A DNA stretch of 64,000 bases from Azolla caroliniana (taxonomy: Eukaryota; Polypodiophyta): positions 13,082,001 to 13,146,000 of the forward strand of contig JBHGNT010000001.1 of the NCBI GenBank assembly GCA_043228905.1, read 5' to 3'. Below are positions 18,171-27,804 of this stretch, piece after piece. Within the stretch, counting starts at the first letter, position 1, and the number at the start of each line of letters is the position of its first letter. Under the pieces are notes generated by a model. That model was not told the origin of the DNA and did no database searches. It was given only the letters and a program-made list of their open reading frames with translations. The position numbers were made by a program, and so were the translations under genes.

Positions 18171-18563
18171 GAAAGAAAAAAAGAAAAAAAACACGAATGA
18201 TATTGGCTAAAGAAATAAATACTTGTTTGATTCCAACGCAAGAGGGCCCTTTATAAAATAGGGTTTGATTACAATGTGGCAACTTCTAGTTAACCACAAG
18301 CTCAACAAAACAAAAATACTAAATGCCCTTAGAGACAAGAGCAAATCCGAACACAGAGCATGAACACGATGAGACGAACACACAAGCACCACAAAAATGC
18401 CGATCCCAACGAACCATGACCACTCGAATGGCGAGCACACGAGCTCGCAACGATGAACGGGGTGAACCAACGTCGAACCAACGAAGCTCGGGCTCACGAG
18501 CACCGTAAACGAGCACTTTGAGTGCCAACGCGAAGAAGACGAGCACCTGGCAATGAGGGGATG
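18171..18563. other. unassigned, possible element internal region
   Basis: On the minus strand a TTTATAAAGGGCCC box lies near 18245-18260, suggesting a promoter or LTR fragment. On the plus strand a purine-rich AATGAGGGGATG directly precedes the LTR start at 18564, as a polypurine tract would. Confidence 0.4.
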
Positions 18564-18852
18564 TGTTACCCGTAGGAGTTGTAAGGGGCGGTATAAGGGT
18601 AAAACACGTTAAAGGGGTTGTTCCGTATGTGTACTGTATATGAGTATTGTTGTACGTTTTTAGGGTTAGGGTTAATGGTAATGATGATTATCGATGACGA
18701 AGATAGAAATGGTGGAGAGTATGATGGTGAGAGAGATTGAGATGAAGATGTTGAGAATCATTGAGAAGCATTGCGGGGTGGGGGGTGGTGCCTAGAATGG
18801 CTCCACTCCCCTCCCAAGGGGGTTCAACGTAAGGGGAGAGAGAGAAATATGT

Positions 18853-18923
<71 letters not shown>

Positions 18924-21471
18924 TTATTCATGTTTCATTCATTCCCCATAAGGGGTTAAATAGTACAAGAAGGGGTAGATACATAGGGGTGTAAGCCCCC
19001 TCGAGCATTCATATTGGACACTCACTCACATCTCCTCGTATCCATCCACATGCACACACGTGTGCATGTGTTCACATACATATAGACTCACAATTACATT
19101 TATGCCCCCTACACATACACAACATCATGATAACATTCGACCCTCGCTCATCACACTTGACCCTCCGTACATCTCGTATGGGGTAACACAATATGGCACG
19201 CCCGTGGGAAAGTGCCTTGCACGTCGATCCCACATGCCTTGATGATGATATTTCTTTGACCGGAACTTCCATCGGTCCTTTCAACGATCAACTCCCTCGA
19301 TCGGAGTGCTTGACTCGAACATCTTTTTCGGTCAACGAAGCTTCCGCGACACGAACATTCTCGTTTTGTCGACTTACGAACTTTAGCATCATGGGTCCAA
19401 AAACGTTGTGCGTATGTGTATCTTCCTTTTATCTTGTGAGTTGTGTGTGGATCGCATCCATTTCTTTTAGGTTCATGAGTTTTCGAAATTCCATTGGTGC
19501 CCTTTGATTTTTTAAAATTTTGACAATGCCATCATGTTTTTTGAAATTCTTCGGATGCCCTCAGGTTTTCAAAACTCCTCGAATGCCCCTTTCTCTATTT
19601 TGCTTCTCGTCCTATCTTCTGCTTCAATTTCGTCTTTATCTCTAGGTTATTGTTGTGGTCCGTTATTGCACTCTCTCTTGTGTGTATCACTCTTCTCTTT
19701 CTTCTTCTTTCTGCTTTCGTTTCCCGCTTCTCTTCTTGTCGTCCTTTCTCTCCTGTCTTCATCTGCTTCTTCTTGTTTTCTTATGCAGTTCTTCTTCCGG
19801 ATTTGTCTTCTTCTTCCTTTCTTGTTTCTCTCCATCCTCTGTTATGTGCCTTCTCTTCTTCCATGACTTCTTCCTCTTACTTCTCTGTTCATCAACGACT
19901 ACATCTCCTTCTTCTCCTTCTCCTTCTTCTTCTTCTGTGTTCTCTTCCTACTTCATTCTCTTCTTCTTTTCTCTGTTTTCTTTCCTGTCGTTGTCGTCAT
20001 TCGTTGTCTGCATCTTCTTTGTCTTCTTCTTTCTTCCTTGTTTTCCTATGTCACTCGTTGTGCAATAGTTGTAATGGCTTCCTCTGCACCGTCGCCATAC
20101 GATTTGTGCATCTGCCCTTGCCTCCATGTCCGGCTGTTTTCTCTGTTTTCCGGTTCCATCATTGTCGGTCGTCCATCTCTGTTCGATGTTGCCGGTGTCG
20201 TTTGTCTCTGTCTGGCCTTGTCTGCCGGCTCCGTCTTTGTGTCCGTTTCTCCATATCTGTCTTTGGCTCCGATGCCATCCAACCCATTGTTTTGGCAACT
20301 CTGGCTGTCTGTTTAGGGTTTCCGGCCGCCACCGTTCCTTCCGGCCGTCGGCTGCTGTCCGTCTGGCTCGTCCGACCGCTTCTCTGGTTACTCTTCCGCT
20401 GATGTCCGGTCGTCGGTCTGGCTATCTCCGTCGTCCGACACATTCGGCTGTCTCTGTCCGACCTGGCCGTTGTTGGTCCGCCACCACTTTAGCCGTTGGT
20501 ATGTGGCCACCGCCGTTTGATCGTCGTCCCGGCTCCGTCACCGTTCCAACTGATCGGCCCATCTGACCGGCTGTATGGCGGACTCCATCTCTGGTCGTCT
20601 CTGGCCGTTTCCTCTATCAATGTCACTTTTCTAGCCATCGAACCGTCTTATCCCAGCTCGTTCCGGTCCGTTTTCCAGCAGTCGGTTTTGCTGTGTCTTC
20701 TCGTTTGCCTCTGCAACTTCCGAACACCGTTGCTATTCTGGCCGTCATCCGTCGCCTTGTCCGGCATGTCCGTCCATTCTGGTTATTCTGATTGCCTATC
20801 CGGTAGCATCTTTCCGGCATCTCCATCCTGTTGTCGGTTGTCTTGGCCATCATGGTTGTCTCTTGCAGCACGCTTTCTTGCACACTCACGTAACGCCATC
20901 ATTTCGCGACTTCCTCTCATGCATTGTCATCGTTTTTGTACATCTTTGGCAACATGTCTCGAACATTTAGGACAAAAACAGACCAAACAAAACATACACA
21001 TATAGAGATTAATTCGTTGTAGAATTGTGCATCAATCAATCTTCCATTTCCGACTTCTTATGCACATCATTGCCATCATTTGTCGCTTTTCTTGCATACT
21101 TCTGCAGCGAATAGTCATCACGCCATTGTTCTTTCTCATATTTCCACCAGTTCTCGCACATCGTCGATTCGACTTCTCGCGCTGATGAGGGTTGCATCAT
21201 TGTTCATTGCGTATTATTCTTCGACTCCGTCTCCAAAGGGGGATCGCCTTAGTGGTCGCCAAAAGTTGTTGTACGTTTTTAGGGTTAGGGTTAATGGTAA
21301 TGATGATTATCGATGACGAAGATAGAAATGGTGGAATAGTGAAGATGGTGGAGAGTATGATGGTGAGAGAGATTGAGATGAAGATGTTGAGAATCATTGA
21401 GAAGCATTGCGGGGTGGGGGGTGGTGCCTAGAATGGCTCCACCACCCTCCCAAGGGGGTTCAATGTAAGGG

Positions 21472-21508
<37 letters not shown>

Positions 21509-22055
21509 GGTTATTCATGTTTCATTCATTCCCCATAAGGGGTTAAATAGTACAAGAAGGGGTAGAGATACATAGGGGTGTAAGCCCCCTCGAGCATTCA
21601 TATTCGACACTCACTCACACCTCCTCGTATCCATCCACATGCACACACGTGTGCATGTGTTCACATACGTATAGACTCACAATTACATTTATGCCCCCTA
21701 CACATACACAACATCATGATAACATTCGACCCTCACTCATCACACTTGACTCTCCGTGCATCTCGTACGGGGTAACAAGTATGAGGATGAGTATGTGTAA
21801 GCACATGCACAATTATGTGCATGTGACAAGAATGTAACGGTCTCTTTTTGTAACGGACATATTATTTATCGTTACATTATGTACTATAAAAACCCCTTAT
21901 GGGGGTACATAAGGAAGATAGATTTTTCCCTTCTCATTTTGTTTCATTTTGTATTTGTCTTTCTCTCTAGCTCACTCTTTATCGTAACCCCCTTGGTAGG
22001 GGGGTGGTGCCATTCTAGGTTTTTGATTGTCGAGACTGCTATCATACACAATCAC
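18564..22055 (+). mobile_element. E-family LTR in plus orientation, split by E1
   Basis: The LTR begins TGTTACCCG at 18564, runs to 18647, is interrupted by E1 and its target duplication, and resumes at 21783. The second part has TATAAAAACCCC near 21888 and the family's GGGGGGTGGTGCCATTCTAGG-like end near 22000-22020 (antisense to the same feature in E1). The right edge, near 22055, abuts a Gypsy remnant and is not sharply defined. Confidence 0.6.
18648..21777 (-). mobile_element. E1: non-autonomous LTR retrotransposon
   Basis: LTRs 18648-19188 and 21267-21777 are flanked by the 5-bp duplication AGTAT (18643-18647, 21778-21782). The orientation is judged minus: a TATA-like TACTATTTAAC reads minus in the LTR, and a GGCGACCACTAAGGCG primer-site-like sequence follows the right LTR on the minus strand. 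The 2.1-kb interior encodes no protease, RT or integrase. It is TC-rich on the plus strand (19600-20050) and shares the degenerate TGCCCTC/TTTTGAAATT repeats with E2. The LTRs contain GA microsatellites (18859-18921, 21475-21505), which explain most of their length difference. Mobilisation would need proteins supplied in trans. Confidence 0.8.
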
Positions 22056-22067
22056 CCAGTCTCCTTT

Positions 22068-23760
22068 TTAGATCTTCTGAGGGCTTCGTCGGTGTGTCTT
22101 GTCGAACCGGGCTTTGTTACTTAGTCTAGTCACTTCTAAACTCTCCTTTGCGAACTCCAAGTCTTTGGGTCTTCTCTCAAGTTGCCTTATCCTTTTTGCT
22201 AGAAGCTCTTCTCGACTCATCTCGTTTTCCCACGACATCGCTACCCATGATGCGATTGTGTCTTCAATGGGCATCACCGACTTTTGTCCGTACATGAGTT
22301 CAGCTGGCATGAAACTTGTAACTGAGCTATGAGTTGTTTTGTCGGCCCACAAGGCATAAGGTAGTAACCGAGGCCAGTTCCCGACTCGCCCATCACAAGC
22401 TCTTACAATGGCTTTTACGGTAGGCCCGTGTCCGCATTCAATCTTTCCATTAGCCTCCAGGTTATAGGCGGTCGTGAGAGAGAGCTTCGCTCCAAGTCGT
22501 TCAAAGAGCTCTATAGCTTCGTGAGCGTTCAACTCTCCTTTGTCGGCCACTATCTTTCCCACACATCCGTACCGACAGATGACATCCTCGAGTAAGAATT
22601 TACACACCCCCGCCGTCATTTTGTTTGCTAAGGCTCGCCCTTCTACGTGGTTTGTTTGGTCTTCTCTTGCTAGCACCAAATATTTCATTTGGCCCACTCC
22701 CATCGGCATCGAAACCAAATCCACCATCCATTTGAAGTGTATGGTGAGTGGGTAGGTCAGGTGCAACTCGTCCCTGTGGCATATGTTTGAGTGTATCTGA
22801 CAGCTTTCACACGTCCCCACAAAATGGGCGATATCCTTGTACATTCCTGGCCACCAATACTTCTCCTTTAACTTCTCGAATGTTGCCCACGTTCCTCTAT
22901 GGCCCACCCAAGGACTCTCGTGGAACTCAGACACCAATGTTGTCTTGTCCTCTTCCTTTATGACCACTCGTTGTGACATCCCTGTCCTTCTCTTCGGGGG
23001 TCTCTAGAGGAATCCCCCTCGTAGGAAGTACTTGTACGCTTTCTTTCGGACTCTTTGTGCTTCCTCCTTCGACCATGAACTATCCACCGTCATTGATCGT
23101 AAGAACTTGCCAACGTGTAGCCACTCCCCTTCGTATTCACTTTCGTTTAAGGCGTGGAGTACTCGCATATCTCGATCATCTATAGACGTTAGGGCTGTCT
23201 TAAAGAAGTCAAGAGCGACATCCTCATCTTTAGACACCATGTCGCTTTTGCCCTCGAATCTTGCCCTCGATAGCATGGCATTGTTCTTCCCAGAAATGTG
23301 GTGAATCTCCGGGTTCATTGATTTGATGTAAGCAATCCATCTTAGCATAGCAAAGTCAGGTGTTGCCCATCCCGAAACCATCCATAGGATTGGAAGGCAA
23401 TACGTCTCTATTACCACCTCTGACCCGATTAGGTAATCTTTATCCGCCTTCATTGCAGACACAATACCCCAAAGCTCACGTTTTACTTGGGCGTATCCTC
23501 GTTGTTGCTCGCTTAAGACCTTGGCTCCGAACCGGATGGTGTAGCATGTACCATCCTCTCGTTCTTGGTTGATGACCCATCCGATCCCTGTTGGACTCGT
23601 ATTTACCGCCACGTAGATGGGCACTTGTATACGACTTTTCGTAAAGATGGTGCCACTACCAACATTCCTTTGAGCCTCTTCATTGCCTCTTTGTGCTCTT
23701 CCTCCCACTTGAACTTCCGCCCCTTCTTGAGCAGCCCACTTGAACTCCCTCCCTTCCCTC
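22068..23760 (-). pseudogene. Gypsy retrotransposon remnant (RT-RNase H end, integrase)
   Basis: Reading minus, 23708-23004 encodes an RNase H-like region (AVNTSPTGIGWVINQE, then HHISGKNNAM). 22979-22068 encodes integrase with a zinc-binding HHCC part (HRGTWATFEKLKEKYWWPGM..CESC), catalytic Asp in MVDLVSMP, VADKGE, and Glu in the NGKIECGH segment. The two frames are separated by a stop near 23004. The protease and RT core are missing, and no LTRs are found, so it is a truncated, inactive copy. A closely related but shorter fragment lies at 40436-41110. Confidence 0.85.
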
Positions 23761-23935
23761 CTTACTTCCTACAAATTTGATGCATGCCCCCTTTATTTTC
23801 TATAAACCCCCCTCATACCCCTCCCCCACTTTTTAACGATACCCCTATTCATTTCCCCTTATTCCTCCGTAATAACCCCTACAACGTTTCCCTATTTCCA
23901 AACTATACCCCTCCCCCTTTTCATGCATTTCCTAC
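23761..23935. repeat. C-rich repeat shared with 41.1-41.6 kb
   Basis: CATACCCCTCCCCCACTTTT and similar pyrimidine-rich sequence matches the block at 41160-41330, with the same junction to the Gypsy remnant. It is cut at 23935 by an LTR. Confidence 0.8.
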
Positions 23936-24320
23936 TGTTGAGAATCAAGCTCAACTTGGTCTAGTGTGTGAACTCACCTTGAGAGTGAATAAACACTCCA
24001 ACGGTCAAGAGTCAACATTATCTCACCTCTTTGTATTCTAGCATTTAGTATGAGTCATAGAATCATATTCTATGACACATAACTTATGAGCTTTCACATT
24101 CCCCATGCTCCATGAGTCTTGTAGTTAATGAAGAGAGAGGGCGACATAATAAAGCACCCTCCTCCCACCTTGTATTAAGTCGAGTCTTTCTCCTTTGTTA
24201 ATACAACCTACCTTGCGTATACTCTGTGTCTTACTTCTCACTCACTCACTCACTCTCTCTCTCTCATACACACAGTTCACACCTATTCCGCTACACAAGA
24301 ATCATACCCGATTCTTTACA
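23936..24320 (+). repeat. Copia A-family LTR (left)
   Basis: Begins TGTTGAGAATCAAGCTCAAC and matches 34721-34908 closely. It ends near TTCTTTACA at 24320. CCTAC occurs directly before (23931-23935) and directly after (24321-24325). The C-rich flank then resumes to about 24368, so this may be a solo LTR rather than the paired 5' LTR of body A. No TGGTATCAGAGC primer site follows. Confidence 0.7.
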
Positions 24321-24330
24321 CCTACATATA

Positions 24331-24348
24331 CCCCCCCCCCCCCCCCCC
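24331..24348. repeat. C homopolymer
   Basis: About 18 consecutive C bases inside the C-rich flank. Confidence 0.9.
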
Positions 24349-24456
24349 TGCCCCTTTACACATAACGCCGGCGACTAAGAACCGACTGATCGCTATCGTA
24401 GCTTCGCTACATAGCTCGCATTCGAAGAGAGAAGAAGAAGAAGAAGAATCGACATA

Positions 24457-26144
24457 ATGAATACTCAAATGGGGAGCGCTCTCCCTACCGAGAAGTTGGA
24501 TCGAAACAACTTCGCATCTTGGGAGTACAAGATGCACCAATACCTTGTCGGACAAGGCTATTGGAGCTACATCAAAGGAGCGCATGAAGACCGACCCGCC
24601 GAAGCAGCTCCCGGATACGCGACATGGGAGCAAGCCGCAAGCCGCGTGATGTATTGCTTGGCGACATGTGTTCACGATCACATGCTCGGCTACATTCGCG
24701 AAGCCAAGACGCCAAAGGAGGCATGGGAAAATCTACGAAAGATTTTCGCGGCAAACATGACCGCGAGGAAGCTTCAACTCCGCCAAGAGTTGAACAACAT
24801 TCAACAAAGGGACATGTCCATCCTGACATACACCTCGAAGATCAAGGAGCTTTGCGATTCACTTGACTCAATAAGCGTAAATATCGATGATGATGAGATG
24901 GTTCAAATATGCCTCGGCAACCTCGCACCACGGTTCAGCGCGATGCGAACCGCCGTTCTAGCACGGGAGAAATCTCCCTCCTTCTTCGAGCTCCAATCAA
25001 TGCTATTGGTCGAAGAAAATCACGTGCGTACAAGGAGCAATGAGTCGGAAGGCCACATGCTCTACATGCACTCGAACGGAGGAAGAGGACGCAGACGGTC
25101 GAGAGGCCGATTCGGCCAAGGACAAGGCGGACGAGGTCCGACCTACGATAACAACTCCCAATTTCGGCCGCAAAGCGAAAGCCAACGAGGAACCTTCGTA
25201 AGAAGGGGGAGCTTCCACTCTGGCTTGAGCCGTCAAAACGCAACCGAATGTGGATATTGCGGAAAGCTCGGCCACCACGAAGAAGAGTGCCAAAAGAAGA
25301 TGCGTGAATCGGCTTCCACAAGCCGACAACTCAAGAATTACGCGCACAATTCCGACTATGAAGAGTATAGCGGAATGTACGGGAACAACTCTAACTACGA
25401 AGATCGTGGCGGAATGTATGCACGCAACTCCGACCGTGGCAGAATGTTCATGATGAAACATAGAGCAAACTCTATGTCGGCCTCTACCTCAACTCGTGCC
25501 CTCAATCCAGAGGACGTATGGTTTGTTGACTCCGGAGCCTCAAACCATATGACATCCCACAAAGAATGGTTTCTCGAACATCGAGAGCTGGAGCAACCCG
25601 GTTATGTCGAAACCGGAGATGACACTACGCACCCGATTTGGCACATCGGCAATGTTTCGTTCGGCGAAAGAGGTAAGCAAACATACATTAAAAATGTTTT
25701 GCATGTTCCCACCATCACGAAGAATTTGGTCTCGATCGGCCAAATGGTTGAGCAAGGGATGCAAGTACGATTCGACCAAGAAGGGTGCTTCATCGAAAAA
25801 GAAGGCCAAATCATCGCACGCGGAAGAAGAGAGGGCCGAATGTTCATTCTCGATTCACGCGAGATGAAATCCGCCATGTTCGCGAAAAGCAAGAAAGCCG
25901 ACTTTGACATAGAGCTATGGCACAAGCGAATCGGCCACATCAATCTCAACAAACTCAAAGCAATGAAATCGAAAGGAGTCGTCATCGGACTCCCGACATT
26001 CAAAGAAAAGGAGATTGAAGGTGTATGCGAAGCGTGCCAATTCGGCAAGCAACACCGACACCCATTCCCGAAAGAGCGGAACGTGAGCAAAGGTCTACTC
26101 GACGTAGTCCATTCCGACGTATGGGGACCGGCGCAGACGGCTAC
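24457..26144 (+). pseudogene. Copia A gag-protease-integrase N-part (5' half)
   Basis: An open frame starts at ATG 24457 with gag (NFASWEYKMHQYLVGQGYW), a CCHC knuckle CGYCGKLGHHEEEC near residue 265, protease DSGASNHM near residue 356 and integrase HHCC (HKRIGHINL..CEACQFGKQH) from about residue 488. It is interrupted at WGPAQTA by the chromovirus at 26145 and resumes at 31823. This 5' half has no stop, whereas the 3' half has many. As a Copia polyprotein it would supply capsid, protease and integrase for cytoplasmic particles. Confidence 0.9.
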
Positions 26145-26577
26145 TGTCATGAGATGGCAAGACTCGAACCCATGACCTTATGGTATATGGGTCGAGCTCT
26201 TAACCATCTCACCATCTATTGTAATTCATAGAATATTATTTTCATTTATGTTTTATTATAAGAAAATAATGTATATTCCAGATTTCTCTGGAACATTCTA
26301 GAAGCTTCAGGATTATTCCTGAGAACACTATAAAAGAAGGCACTAAGCATTATGTTGAACCAAATTGGTTCAACACCAGTCTTAAGCCTCTTAGTCGATT
26401 TGTACTTATCTTTCATATAATATAAGAGCTGCTGTCATCATCCTATTTCCCTCTCTCTCTCTCTCCTCTTCTCACTTCCTCTCTCTCGGGAATCTTACGC
26501 AGTCCCGTCCTCTTAGTACTAATAGTACTACTCTTCTTAGTACTAATTCCATCTCTGTTTTAGTACTATTCCTGACA
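26145..26577 (+). repeat. 5' LTR of chromovirus
   Basis: 433 bp. TATAAAA at 26329-26335 predicts transcription start near 26360. A perfect inverted repeat TTGAACCAA-A-TTGGTTCAA sits at 26355-26373. CT-rich sequence and several AGTACTA motifs occupy the 3' third. A 66-nt antisense tRNA-like segment is at 26152-26217. Confidence 0.95.
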
Positions 26578-26579
26578 GT

Positions 26580-26592
26580 TTGAACCAATTTG
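26580..26592 (+). promoter_or_regulatory. primer-binding site, predicted self-primed
   Basis: TTGAACCAATTTG begins 2 nt after the LTR. It does not match the usual tRNA-Met site but is a perfect 13-nt complement of CAAATTGGTTCAA at 26361-26373, where the TATA box predicts the RNA 5' end. This is the arrangement used for self-priming by Tf1 of fission yeast. Confidence 0.7.
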
Positions 26593-26646
26593 TCCCTCTA
26601 GCCTACTTGTCACTCTCCCTCATCCTCCTACCCTTTCCCCTATACT

Positions 26647-27804
26647 ATGGCTACTGTTAGCGCCCAAGAATACCAATCCGTTTTCTCCGAGCTACAGTGC
26701 CTAAAAGAAAAGTTTGTTGCCTTGGAACAAGAAAACCAGCGGCTGATAGGGGATCTGCAACAAATCGCTCTAGAAAAACAACAAACGCAACAACAACATG
26801 GGGAGTTAGCGTTACGGGTACAACAACTCGAAGCAGCGTTGCAACAACAAGGATCCAGTCCCCAAGGATTTCATAAAGAGCCCAAGATTGGACTTCCTGT
26901 GAAATTTGATGGAACGCGTTCGCAATTTCGGGGATTCCTTAATCAGGTACGCTTAGTCATCCAGATGCATCCTTCCCGATATCCCACTGATGCATCTCGA
27001 GTCGGCCTAATAGGCACGCTACTTAGCGGCTCAGCCTTGGCATGGTTCGCTCCGCTTCTAGAAAAACAATCGCCCTTGCTTAATAACTTTGAAGATTTTA
27101 TTGGTGAGTTTAAAGCCTGCTTTGGAGACACCGACAACATCAGGACGGCGATCAACAAGATCCGGCGATTGCGTCAAGGCGATCGTCCAGCCTCTGCCTA
27201 CGCGGCGGATTTCCGCCTACTTGCTTCAGATATACCCTGGGATGATCAAGCACTAATGGAGCAGTTTCGCTATGGCTTGCGAAACGATGTCAAAGATCTA
27301 CTTCTAACTTTCCCCGAAGAACCAAAGTCTCTTACGGAGGCAATCAGTCGAGCAGTTCGATGTGACAACCGCCTTTTTGAACGGCGTTCAGAACGTCAAT
27401 TACAGATACCACGCTCTAGGCCAGAGCCCACTTACGCCGCAGTCGCGGCTAAACCGTTTGCACGAGACATACCTCAAGCAAATACTTCGACACCGATGGA
27501 GATCGATACCATGCGTCGACGCGGCCCGTTATCGGAAGAAGAAAAGCAACGACGACGTGCCAATCGATTATGCCTTTATTGCGGTGGACCAGGACATATC
27601 GCCATCAATTGTCCCCATAGGCCAAGAAGACAGGTAAATCAAATTGTCGCCTGTACTAAACCTGAGTCAATTCCTCCCTTCGGAGTGTCTGATAGTAGTA
27701 ATAGTACTAATAGAGTGTCAGATAGTATTCATAGTACTAATAGCCCAAGTATCTCAAATAAATTTGAAATCCTTAGTCAATTAGATGAAGAGTTAAACGA
27801 TTGA
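26647..27804 (+). CDS. gag: chromovirus Gag
   Basis: 385 residues from ATG 26647 to TGA 27802-27804. The N-terminal third (about 12-70) is a Gln/Glu-rich coiled coil. It is followed by the capsid-like region (KFDGTRSQFRGFLNQV..SALAWFAPLL) and a CCHC zinc knuckle CLYCGGPGHIAINC near 317-330. The C-terminal tail is Ser/Asn-rich from repeated AGTACTA-type DNA. Gag forms the particle that packages element RNA. The stop lies just after a predicted frameshift heptamer, so a Gag-Pol fusion is expected in a minority of translations. Confidence 0.95.
   Translation: MATVSAQEYQSVFSELQCLKEKFVALEQENQRLIGDLQQIALEKQQTQQQHGELALRVQQLEAALQQQGSSPQGFHKEPKIGLPVKFDGTRSQFRGFLNQVRLVIQMHPSRYPTDASRVGLIGTLLSGSALAWFAPLLEKQSPLLNNFEDFIGEFKACFGDTDNIRTAINKIRRLRQGDRPASAYAADFRLLASDIPWDDQALMEQFRYGLRNDVKDLLLTFPEEPKSLTEAISRAVRCDNRLFERRSERQLQIPRSRPEPTYAAVAAKPFARDIPQANTSTPMEIDTMRRRGPLSEEEKQRRRANRLCLYCGGPGHIAINCPHRPRRQVNQIVACTKPESIPPFGVSDSSNSTNRVSDSIHSTNSPSISNKFEILSQLDEELND

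Noticed and set aside
17351-18256. 271-residue plus and 296-residue minus ORFs
   Set aside because: Both are produced by the same 105-bp minisatellite and repeat every 35 codons; no start context or domain.
18657-18680. Telomere-like TTTAGGGTTAGGG repeat
   Set aside because: Only about two units, and it lies within the E1 LTR (also at 21276), so it is not an interstitial telomere.
19650-20402. 250-residue Leu/Ser/Phe-rich ORF in E1
   Set aside because: It comes from a TC-rich tract with overlapping open frames; composition is explained by the DNA, not by a membrane protein.
26152-26217. Functional tRNA gene on the minus strand
   Set aside because: Acceptor stem and B box are good, but the T-stem pairs poorly and the sequence is part of an LTR present twice; recorded as a finding instead.
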